Below, piece after piece: positions 42,001 to 54,000 of a stretch of 64,000 nt of DNA. The DNA comes from Liolophura sinensis (taxonomy: Eukaryota; Mollusca; Polyplacophora; Chitonida; Chitonidae). The stretch lies in assembly GCF_032854445.1 (NCBI RefSeq), contig NC_088295.1:12821385-12885384 (forward strand). The letters are read 5' to 3'. A model generated the notes under the pieces. The model was given only the letters and a program-made list of their open reading frames with translations. It had not been told where the DNA came from and did not search any database. A program made the position numbers and the translations under genes. The first letter of the stretch is position 1. Every line of letters starts with the position of its first letter.

Positions 42001-45000
42001 TATACAAAAACGCTTTTCCCTACCCAGTGACCATTGGTCTTCTAAAATACAGGACAGCAACAAATTGATGAGCAATAAAACAGGTTCCCAGCCTGTAAAA
42101 AAGGAGTCATCCGATAAAGTGAAAATAAAGAAAAGGAAGAAGATTGAAACATCATTACCAACAAAGCCAGAGCAAGACAAAGATGAAAACTTAGTAAAAG
42201 CACAAACAAAATTGGACCCCATGCTTGAAAAAGTATCCTATATATTCTAAAATCATGGCCAGTTTTATTGAGGCTTCAAACAAATCAGGGTTGAACTCAC
42301 CATATTCTTGTTTAAAAAAGGGCAATGAGAGCATGGAAAAACATGACAGTGTGGTGAGTGAAATCAAGAAAAAGAAGAAGAAGAAAAAGTTAAAGCTTTT
42401 GAAAGAGGCAGGGAAACAAATAGCAGCTGGCTCCAACCCATCACTGCAGAACAGTTTGGTCATAGATAAACCTCAACCAAATCCAGTGGAAAGGACTTGT
42501 GCAGAAAATACTTTGCCTTCTATAGCTGGATTTGCCTTTTTACAGAAAGATTCCTCCGAGTCCAAAGGTACTTTGCAGCATTCTTACTGTAACATTCCAA
42601 ATCCTGAAGCAGAAGGCTCCCGCAATGTTGGTTACAATGTGCACACATATAACAGTGTCTTGTCTAAGTTACAAGATCAGCTAAAGGGCATCTCAGAGGA
42701 AAGTGTGCCTCCAGTAGGCAATGAGCAGCATGCAGGAGACTGGATAAAGAGTGATCAGACAGATGGTCAGTCTGTACAACAATCAGGTCAAGGTGAAGAC
42801 TCTAATTCTGGTGCTGGCCAGTGGTCTTCACACAAGACACCTCAAACACTAGATTTACACCATTCCTCATCCCATCAATTGAGTGCTGAAACAAACAGCA
42901 ATAACAGTGATTTGAGAGACAATACAAGTGCTAACCATTCTACACAAAGTCCTGTTCCTGTGAAGGGTCAAAGTCCATATGGCCTCCATGATAGGCTTGT
43001 CTCTGACCATGAGCAGCAGGCCTCTCCTTTGGACAAGTCAGCCATGTGCTGCGACACCTGTCACAAGGTGGGCAAACAGGACTCCTACTTATGTTCTGCT
43101 CATAAAGTGCTGTCTGAAGGCTGTGATAAAGCTGCTGTGCCCTCCTCAGTCTCAGGGGAGTCTACTGTCCGGGTGAAGCTAGAGCATAATGGGGGGTTAT
43201 GTGTTAGCAACCACATCAGTCCAGTAGAGAGTTCAGGGACTGAAGGGAGAGAACTCTGTCATCAGACTGGTTTTCTCACAGATGATCCCTTCTCTTTTAA
43301 AACAAGTGCTGCCTGTGACCTCAAGGATGTGGAGTTTAAATGTGAGGAACAAGATCGACTTGATCGTCTGAAGTCAAACGCAAAGATTGAAATACCAGCC
43401 TGCAACTGCTTGGGGCCAGATTGTAAGTATTATGGCCCATGTGAAAACTTGGATAGTAACTTCTTAAGTATGTAGATAATATTGTGAAGTAACTTAGGAT
43501 CAGTTTAACCAGGGGTATTGGTTTTTGATGGATACTGAAGAACCTGAAGAAGTAATGGTTAACACATACAAGAAAGAACTTGAGTTTTGCTCAAATAGTG
43601 CTTTTACTGTGTACTGCAAAACAGTGGTATCATAAAGCTTGGGATGATGTTATGGTATGTTTAAAGAGATATGTTGAAATCAGAAGTGCACATTAATTGC
43701 ATCTGTAAATCCTCCATTCATTATGATATCTTTCTATGGGTCTATTGGCGAGAATCGCCGGAGTCCCTTTATAGAGGCATGAAACAATGTGAAGAAATTG
43801 CCAGAAGTGGTTTCACCCAAGTACGACGTGTTGCCTGTGTGTTATGGTCATATTATTAGCTTCCTTTTGTGATATTTTCCTCGTTGCTGTGTTGGGACTT
43901 ATATGTTATGATTATGCATTGAATAGAAATTTTAATTATGAATTATGTTTGGAGCTGTGCTTTCATATATTTTTCGTTTATTTTCATGTCACGAAAGGTT
44001 ATCGAATGAGCTTGAGCTATTTTGAGGATCGTGACGGTAAATGTCATATACCAGTTGGTACGTTGATTGCCTATGATAGCATATGTAGCGAAAAGATTAA
44101 CACCATGAAAGGTAGACTGCGTTCATGTATTTAACAGCCGCTGATAGTATTTAGGCCTACCTTATGGCAATGGAGCGCGTTGTTGGTCACCAAAATGGTG
44201 AAAATAAACAATGTGGAAGTTATCAGATGGCGGGTATGCCATTTGACATTGACCCCAGTACTACAGATAAGGGACGTGCAGGCATAAAGGTGCTTAAATA
44301 TTAGATGATACGCTTCAAAAATTAAAACAGAGCTCTGACAGTCCTGTCAAAATTAAAGGTAGATCTCTTAAGTAGTTTACGTGCCGACGCTCTCCGAGAC
44401 GTGTTAGTTTTCAGAAACGGAAGGTTACAGCAAAGGGTGATGCACCAGTATCCGCAGTCGTGGAGAATGACTAATGTGATATTTTTATTTATGACAGTCT
44501 CGAGTGTTTGACGTGCAGAAGATGTAGGAAGGGCTTAAAAAAATGGTCATTTGGGTTACTATACAGCAAGTTCTGCTACTGCACTGCATCAAATCATCAT
44601 CGCTGTCAATGTATGGTTTTCATCCTACACCGATCGACAGTTGTTTGTGTTAAAGTGTCATTGAGGGTCCAGTTTCCAACGTGTACATGTAGCGATGATT
44701 TCTGAGGAGAGAAGCTAATGCAGTGAAATAAAACGATCACTAGAGCAGCCAGTCTTCAGGAACACTTTAGATTTGTACTGCCAATAAATAAAGCAGAAAT
44801 AATACATTTTTGTCTTCTAATGTACACGTAGGCCTCCATTTTGGATTCAGCATTACAAGCGTATCATATTTTGATCCCAAAACGGCAATTGTTCATGTAT
44901 ACAGAAATGACACGTAAAAAAAAAAAAAAAAAAAAAAATTAACAGGTGCATTAGGCAAGTTACCATAGAATGAAATAATATAGCAAGCCCTGTTATAAAA

Positions 45001-48000
45001 TCAGCATGAAAAGGTAAAGTTGTCAGTGAGTTAGTTATGTAGGCCTATGAGCGTCATTTGGATTCATTCCTCCTGAGGAAGAGCTGAAATAATTAACTTA
45101 TTATAGAATGTCATGCTAAGTCATAATTCTGGGCAATCGACATGTACATATATATACTTGTAGTCCTGTATGTAACTTCAAGAATCACTGTACCGGTATA
45201 TCTATGTAGGCCTATGCATGTATGCACATGTATGTCTTTTGATTTTCTCAACCCCCTTCACGCAGTCAGCTTCACACTTTCCAGGTTTATTGCCGAGAAC
45301 ACAAAACAGTGAATGTGGTGAGTATTTTCAAAAAATGTGTACTGCAGTAAGTTTCCCTAGTACTCCTTCTCTTGGAAAAGTAGGGATCGCCGCACTACCT
45401 TTGAAAATTATTTGTAGCACTGTTTGACTTCTTGGGTTACTGCCCAGTAGTTGATCTTCCTAATTGCATGAATGTCAACAAATTTATTATACAAATTTTT
45501 TCATGGTCTTGTGAAGTTATCTGTTAATTGTGGAATGAGCTGTTAATTACGTTTGCTATATGCAATGAACATTTGGATATGATCCTGAAAAGATCAAAAA
45601 AAAGGTTGACAGATTGTTCATGTATGTTATGTGTCCTTGCCATACTTACACTGTTGAGATACAACTATACAATGTAAGGACCAAAACATGTGTTACGATA
45701 TGTTACCTTGATCTGTTGCCACATACGGAAGTGGCACAAATAATAAAAATTTTTATGCTCACTCTAACCAAACAAATAGAAATCGTAACTACTTGGTTGC
45801 AAAAAAAATTTTGGGGAAAAGTCTACAATCCTACAGTATGTGATAATATGACGTTCTGGTGTAATGCACTTTAAAGTCCTGTCATGTTGATGTGGAGATG
45901 TGTCCTCAATTACAGACAGCATAACTGATAGGCCCTTTGTGGGTTGAAAAGACCAGTGGATTTTACTAGAAGACAATTGGTCATTAGTTGCATGAAAAGA
46001 ACAATAGAAGAAGAGCAATGGACCCATTTCACATGCCTTGAGCTTTACTTAACTATACATTCTCTGTTGTCTCCTCGCATACGATGCCATTCAATACCAT
46101 GTAACTTTCATTAAAACTTATTACCGGCACGGATAGCACAGTTGGTAGAGCGTACGCTTCAGGACTGGTAGATCCAGGATCAATCCTTGATCGGTCACAC
46201 CTAAGACTATAAAAGAGGAAGTTGTAACTTCCTCGCTTGGCATTCAGCATGAGGGGGATAGTGCAACGACTGGTTGACCCGTATCAGTATAATGGCTCGG
46301 GCGGGGTGGCTTACTTGCCTTTGGTAAGTCGTCTCAGTGAAACAGCACTAAATAAAAGAGCGGTGGAAATCCGTCCTGCTACAAGGAGGCACATTACACA
46401 TACATGCACCCTAAGGATTCCTTCGTCGTCATATGACTGAAAAATTGTTGAGTACGATGTTAAACCCCAAGCACTCACTCACTCACTCATTAAAACTTAT
46501 CTGATGTTTTCCTCATGCTATTTTTTGTAACCACAATATTGTGAAAGCTTTATTCTGCTTAAACAGTATTTGTTTTTAATTTCTCAAGAATGCCATCCTA
46601 GAGGTTATGATGTTGTTTGGAAATTTTGGTTAACTTGCTTCTTCAGGTACATATCATTGGATCCTCCCACCTTATCATGGGTTACTACCGTAAACTTTGA
46701 ACTTCAAGCTTGGGTTATTTCAGGAAATAATTTTCTTTAAAATATTGAAAGAAATATAGGATACTTCAGGTCTTGTTTGGCTTTTTATTCTGCTCTGTTT
46801 TTTTCTGTTTTGTAACACGCAATAGTTATCATGTTCAATGCCTTGATCATCACCTTGGTCAGTTTAAAATCATGATGGACCCTTGCTGCATTAGTTTTAC
46901 ATTTATCTGTCAATTATATGGAGATGACCAAAGCATATTATTTATAAATCCTTAATTGTCATCATAACTGTATACCTATTAACCTGTATGTTTATGCCTC
47001 CTACTCATCATGCATGGACATCATAATAGAGAGTTTCTGTAAAGCCTTGTGTACAGATGAAATCAACTGAGCCGAAGATATACAGGGTGGGTGTCGTGTG
47101 GTCATGCACATCTGGTGACTTCTCATCGTAATATGATTGAATCATTGTTAAGTACTATGTAAAAACCCTAGCATACATATATACATACATACATGAGTTA
47201 ACAAAGCTGTGGCAAATGTGTAAATCATGGTTTAGTTTATTCCATTATAAACACTTTGTAAAATGTATTTAAGTCTTTATCTTTTGGCACAAATACATGC
47301 ACATCCAAGAAGGTTTCAAAATATTGGAGTAGCATTTTAATCCTTGATACTTTACCTCACTCCAACACTGGATATAACCATTACAAGCCATCAACCACCT
47401 GAACATTTCAAGAGCATTGTCCTGTGACATATGCCAGGACTCATTATGGCTGATATAGCTGGCCAAGATCAGGTGGATAAAGCTTCCAGAGACATTGGTG
47501 AGGGCTTTGACAAGTATTGAGAGTAGTTTTCCCTGTCCTCTGTTGTAGGTGACAGTGTATCCAGGTATACTAAAATGTGGATGAGTAAGGGCAGGAAAAA
47601 ATGCTATCAGAACCCTTTTCTTTTCACAGTTTGGAAGAAGTAAAACTATTAATTAATACAGACATTATCAAGTGAAGGCAGGACAAAAAACTATGACAGC
47701 CTTGGCAATTATATACATATGCATGCGTTGACACTGGAAGGAATTTGCAGCCTGCTTGAGATCAGATTGATGTGGAAAGGGAGACTACTGAGGAACAGTT
47801 ACATGTGTAAGAGGATGCATGGAAACAACAAAGTTGACAAGTAATGGAGCATGAACATGATTGGATGAACACCTGACCATTTTACCATACCTGTACATTT
47901 TTGTAACAAGCTGTTGCAAGATATAAAGAAAATGGGAATCTCAACTGTCAGGATGTGACCAGGAAAAGCTTAAAGGTCGATTATTATAATGGCCTTCATA

Positions 48001-51000
48001 ATAATTGCTACCACAAGTTAACACTCGCTTATTTTTTAGGTAGTGCAAAAATATAACCTCATAATTGAGAAGTTAGTTCAAATTACATATTTTGACCATG
48101 GCTGTTGCTGTATAAGTGAACATTTTTTGTAGTACAGAGTCAGAGTGAACTGCTTGTCAATGAAATAATTGTGAAATTTAGATGACTTATACATCTGTAT
48201 GGGTAAGTTAAAATAGCAATACAAGTGTACAAGTTATTTTTATTAACTGAGAAGGTTTTAAGATTCATGCTGTAGATAAAATGATAAGATCAAATTAATA
48301 CGTAAAACCGAAGTTGGATGAAAATGGCAATTGTTTCGCATTTGTGTAAACACGATTTGGGACTTCTTATCCATTTTAATAAGTTTGTATATAAAATAGT
48401 ATAACACTTCCATTTAGGTCTAGAGTGAAACAGATTATTGGCATGTGATGGATCGCCAGGGAAGTTTATTTGAGATCTAGTAAAGTGACCTTGGATGAGT
48501 TCTTGTACGGGATCTATAACAAAAACCAGCATTCTGGAAAATGACCGTCAATTTTTTATTTTTTTATTTTTTATTTTAGGAAAAGTCCCCCCCCCCCCCC
48601 CCGCCAAAAAAAAAGACCGAATGCCAGACTGACGCGTCGTAATCGTATAATCTCCTGTTGTATCGGTACAGCACTAAGTTTAACTTTGACTTGACGTGAG
48701 GTTGATTTCAAAATCTGATCAAAACAAACTTAGAAACTTAAAACGTCATGGGATACGAAGTACTAGTGTACACGTCTGTTTTAGTAAATAACTTTCACGC
48801 CACATGTGAAGATATAGCCATGCGGAAATCCGTAGAACGCAACAAATATTGATCATTTTTTAGCAAAGCCGGTTCATTTGTCCGTTAACATATTTGTAGT
48901 TATTTATTAGATATTACCATTATAAAACGGTATAAGTGCATTAGGAGACTACCTGTAAGGTTGTGTGGCGTTCGGTGACTGATGGTACTGTGCGTGTTCA
49001 TCGTGGAGGTACATGGCATGACTCAGGGAGGGCCTTCATCTGGAGGACAGTGAAATCGATAATTCTGTGGCGGGAAATGTTCATCGGTGGGAATATAACA
49101 CGTGTCAGCGGGTAGAAAATAGCGGTCAAAACGGATAGAAATTGTTCCTGCTTAAAACAAACAAATATATAATGGTTTGTTGACAGTAGGCAGAATTTAT
49201 TATTCCATAAAAGTATTCCATCTTAAGGAAGGAAAGAATTGAGCGAGTGGAAAAACTTAACTGTTTCCAAGGTAGCGAACACATACAATGATGGCGCCGT
49301 GCGGTTGTCAAAATGAGTGTTCGGCATTGTCGACCTTAGGGACAGGTAAAGCAGTCTCTTTACTCTTTAACATGTCGCATAGGCAGAAGAGGTTGAATGT
49401 GTATAATGCTCTTCACGTGGGAAGGACTTATTCGGTGTCTTTCGACCTAATGATTGCGGTTCCAGTATGAATGGATCGTTTGCAGTGGCAGCCATCTTTG
49501 AGGTAAGTTTGTGTATTGCCCACTGGGTGTCTGTTGTTAGAGGCATCATAGGCTGGGCAGAGGCCCTTGGTTGGTAAGGGCATACAATGGGCAATGCACA
49601 CAGGCTAACCACAAAGATGGCTGCCATTTTAAAGCATCTGTACAATACCGAGCACGTGAAGGCTTGACAAACACACAGTTCTGACCGCAATGCCGGACTA
49701 GATAATCAGGGTTTTCTGAGATATCTGTGTTAATGATTTCTTTTGCTAGTATTATTTGGTGTAAATGTATATTTTGTTAATTGCATGAATGAAAACCAGG
49801 AGGTAAACTGCTATTGATATCAACGTAAGCCGTATCGAACGTTGTACAAAAAAACTGAAACCGAAAGCGCCGCATCAGTCGGATAATTTACCTTTTAACA
49901 TCAGGGACATCATTTATACAGACATGCCCTATTATTTTTATAGGCTTTTAGTGTTACAGTGCTGAGTTACTTTTTATATCTGTCACACATCCCACCGTAG
50001 AGGACAGCAGTCACGTGGCAGACGATTTAAGAGCTCCAGAAAGCAGATTTTTTAAATGCAATCCGTTTGTTTGTGAGATTGTCGTGACGTATGATGATCA
50101 GTTTGATGAATTAAACTGCAAAGCTCCGAACATTATTTGTTGAATATGGGATATGCAATGTTGATCTAAAGTATAGCATTTAAATGAGAATAAAACTTGA
50201 AATATCAACTGAAACCAACCTGAAAGTGAGCGGTCATAATATCACGTTGTTGATTATATCTTGTAAAGTTGGTAGTACAGGACAAATATACCTGGGTATG
50301 AACTGTTGATGTTATGACATTCCAATTTTGCTATGACATTCGGTATTTTGTGAGTTATGCAGATTGCATAAGCTGTGATGTGAACTAAACTTCAATATCA
50401 CATTAAGTAGTGCACCAGAGAGTGCTCTGAGGTTTTGTTTTTACCCAGTGGCCATATTCAGATGAATAGCATTGTCATGGTGATGTACGTGTAGGTTCAT
50501 TTGTGCGTGGTGAACTGGTGTATGTATCTTTATGACATTTGTTGAAATTGTTTTTTTGCCCCTTTTGAAAATTAATTTTCTTGGGCCTTATTTTTCTGAA
50601 CTTGGACAACATTTTTGTTGTGAAAATTGATATGTGGCTCAGTAAAGCTAGCATTATATCTTGAAAACAACCAAGCCAAATTCAATGAAATTTCTGTCAT
50701 GGATTTATGGATGAGTCCCGCAGTAGATATTAGGTTGCAGTGGTCACAAATAAAGGCTGACCTATTGTCTCGGGTCAAAATTAACATTTGGCAATAATTC
50801 TCCAAAACTGGTGATCCAGCTTCAGTGAACCTGCACACATGAATTTCATTGGTGGGTTCCCTGTTTTTATTAGTGTGTGTTAGCGCAGATGTCATTTGAT
50901 CTATTTTTTCAGGTCTTTTTTTGATTTGTAACACTGCAAAGGTACAGAGCCATATTCACTGAAACTTTTATACATGGGGTGGTATTCCCATGACTGTGTT

Positions 51001-54000
51001 TCATTATATGTTGTAATGTTGTCTTGTCACAATTGTAATATTGCCTCACATCAAAGTCTAACGTGTTCATGGTTGTTTTACAGATCAGTATAATGAGGCG
51101 AGTGAGGGTCCATTTTACACTCATTTAGGGGCAGCTTCGTCCATTGTTGCAATCAGGCATATTATGGAAGAAAGGTAAGTTGCCAGTTCTGAAGACATTC
51201 TCATAGATAACTAAGGCTTTTATTCAGAACATGATTTACATTGATGAATCAAGCTATTCAGGTGGTAGATACTAGAAATAATTGTTAAACATAATCATTT
51301 ACTGAATTCATCAGATGAATTTTATAAAGTGCCAAAATGTGTACATGTATATAAGGATTTACACCAAGGCTGAAAGAATTACACAATAAAGGCCAGCATT
51401 TAATGGCCCGAGGAAATGTCTGAATATATACATCATTTTCATTCTTACATAGACTGTTATCTTGGTTCCTCTGAATGGATTAATGAATGTATTGGTGGTT
51501 GACATCTGCTGATCTTTTTTTGTAGGTTTAAATTCAGGGGAAGTGCAATCAGAATAGAAAAAGTAAAGTATACTGGGAAGGAAGGGAAAAGCTCTCAGGG
51601 CTGTCCAATAGCTAAGTGGGTAAGCTTTTCTCAGAACTCTCTCACCATGTAAGTGGATAAGTTGTTCTCAGAATTCTCCAATAACTACATGTAAGTGGGT
51701 AAGTTGTCCTCAGGAATCTTCATTAGTGAAGAGTGTAAGGTGTTCTCAGGGCACCTGAGTTAAGTGAGTAATTTGTTCTCAAGGTTGTCTAGAAGTATAT
51801 TATTTCACAAGAGGAAAACTCCATGAATTTGTCATGATATCAGTATCGCATAAATATTGCACAGGCATTTGGCTATATTAACACTGTAAACATTTTCAAT
51901 AGAAAAAGAAATATCAGACCTTCATAGAGTCATGATGCAACAAATAATTAAAATCTTACATCCAAAGTTTAAATTTATTTATTTATTTGATTGGTGTTTT
52001 ATGCCGTACTCAAGAATATTTCACTTATATGAAGGCGGCCAGCATTCTGGTGGATGGAAACCGGGCAGAGCTCGGGGGAAATCCACAACCATCCACAGGT
52101 TGCTAGCAGACCTTCCCACTTATGGCTGGAGAGGAAGCCAATGTGAGCTGGACTTGAACTCACAGCGACCGCATTGGTGAGAGACTCCTGGGTCATTACG
52201 CTGCACTAGCGCGCTAACCAACTGAGCCACGGAGGCTCCCCCCCCCCCCCCCCCCCAAAGTTTAAAGGTAATCATCGTACTAATTTGTGATGACTGTGTG
52301 TTGCAGATTTTACGTCGCTCAGGTCCGGAGGAGAAGGTAATGTGTATAGTGAAGCACAGAGCGGGTCATGTCTGCCCTACAGCATTCATTGTTGTGGCAA
52401 TTGTGGCCTGGGAGGGACTGCCTGCACAGATGGCTGATGAGATGTACAACTATGTGGTCAGCACTGTCACTACCAATGGCTTTGAGACAGACCGGCGATG
52501 TGGAACCAATGAGGCGTAAGTAATTTTATGTATAAGTTTTAATGCCTCACTTCAGTGTTACATCTTGGAAATTAATATCATAAAAGTGATAGCAATTTAA
52601 ATGTACTGAAGATAACCCCAAGCCCAGCCAAATAAGTTCTACATGTAGGTCACAGCTTAATTATTTTGTTTGTAAAGGTTAATATGGCTTTGGGCTGATT
52701 CAATTAACTTTGACCATTGGTTTGAAAGACAAACTGTAAAAGAAATACAGCGGAATCAGGATTTCATCCAACAGCAAAGGATATGTATTTACTGGGCTGT
52801 TCTTCCTCAGGAAAACTTGTGCCTGTCAAGGCTGGGATCTCCAACAGAGAGGAGCATCTTTTAGCTTTGGGTGTTCATGGAGCATGTATTTTAATGGGTG
52901 TAAATTTGCAAGAAGTAGGGAAGCCAGAAAGTTCAAACTCAAGGACACATCAAAGGTTTGTACATAAATACCCCTTTCTTTTTTGGAAATTCTTCTCAGC
53001 ATTAATGGCAAACTCATTTTACTTCAATATTTTCTGTGGTTGTTAGTTTTTGTTGTAAAAGACCATGTTTAAACAAAGTATACTCAGTATAAAAACCATT
53101 CCAAGTATAATCTTCATGATGTATTTTGCATTCTGCTTTACACTGAATAAAATGCAAATGAAGTTTGAAATGCCACAGTGGATATTTTAGACCATGTTTA
53201 CCGAGCTGAAGAAGAGTTAAGAGTACTACATCTGTATGTGTATTCAGTGTAGAAATATAACAGTCTGCTTAGAAAAGAGTCTTAAGAACGTCACCGTGAA
53301 TCTTTGTCCAAAATGTCCACCATAGAACCTCAGTGAGTCCTGCATTTTATTCACTGTAAGAAAGATGTAAAAAAAAAATATGAAAAGCATATTTAGAATC
53401 TCCATGAGATTCCCATTCAGATGATATGTACCTCATTTAAAGATAATTTCTTGAAAAAAGTACTTACTTGTATGCAATAATTATAGTATATATTAATTAT
53501 TTTTCTTTGCCAACTTTTAATAAGGAACGGGGGTAACTCTTCTGATGGATACTTAGTGTAGGGATAAGATTGTGCTGATGAGGCTGTTTTATTGTCCAGG
53601 AGGAGGAACTTGAGGCACATTTCCAGCAGTTGGCCACGCATGTTGGGCCTCTGTATAAACAAAGTGCTCCGGAGTCCTACAACAATCAGGTAATAAACCA
53701 GCAGCAATTTATGTCTTGCATGCATGATCTGAAAACTTTGAAGTGTCTACAAAATTTGTGTAAGCTGTTCTAACTGGATATTTTATTAATTTTACGATGT
53801 CCTGAAATTAATGACACAAAAGAAAATATTTGTGTTAAATTTCTGTTTCATAGTTCTTTGTGTTGATGAAATCAAAATTATTTAAGAAGTACTGTTTTTA
53901 ATGGGGGAGTTTCGAGTTCCAACTATTATATCATTGAAGTTAGAAAAGGCCCAGCTGTATCATGTGACCTGTCAAAACTATTTTTGATCAGATTCACTAT

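Larger units (their letters stand above)
43423..51083 (+). other. TET intron 2 (7.7 kb)
   Basis: The borders are GTAAGT and GTTTTACAG. It contains a decayed coding remnant (44,164-44,704), an A23 run (44,916-44,938), a full SINE (46,122-46,486), a SINE fragment (47,120-47,195), a C-rich run near 48,588-48,602 and a foldback repeat (49,312-49,698). No TET exon was found inside. Confidence 0.75.

Noticed and set aside
42194-42262. Micro-intron explaining the TET exon 2 frame change
   Set aside because: The available GT..AG pair (42,233-42,262) is 30 nt, too short, and keeps the frame, so it leads to the stop TGA just downstream.
46122-46200. tRNA gene
   Set aside because: The A and B boxes belong to a SINE head with a SINE body, tail and target duplication; no clean cloverleaf.
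52783-53046. 87-codon ORF starting MYLLGCSSS
   Set aside because: A wrong-frame shadow of TET exon 6.
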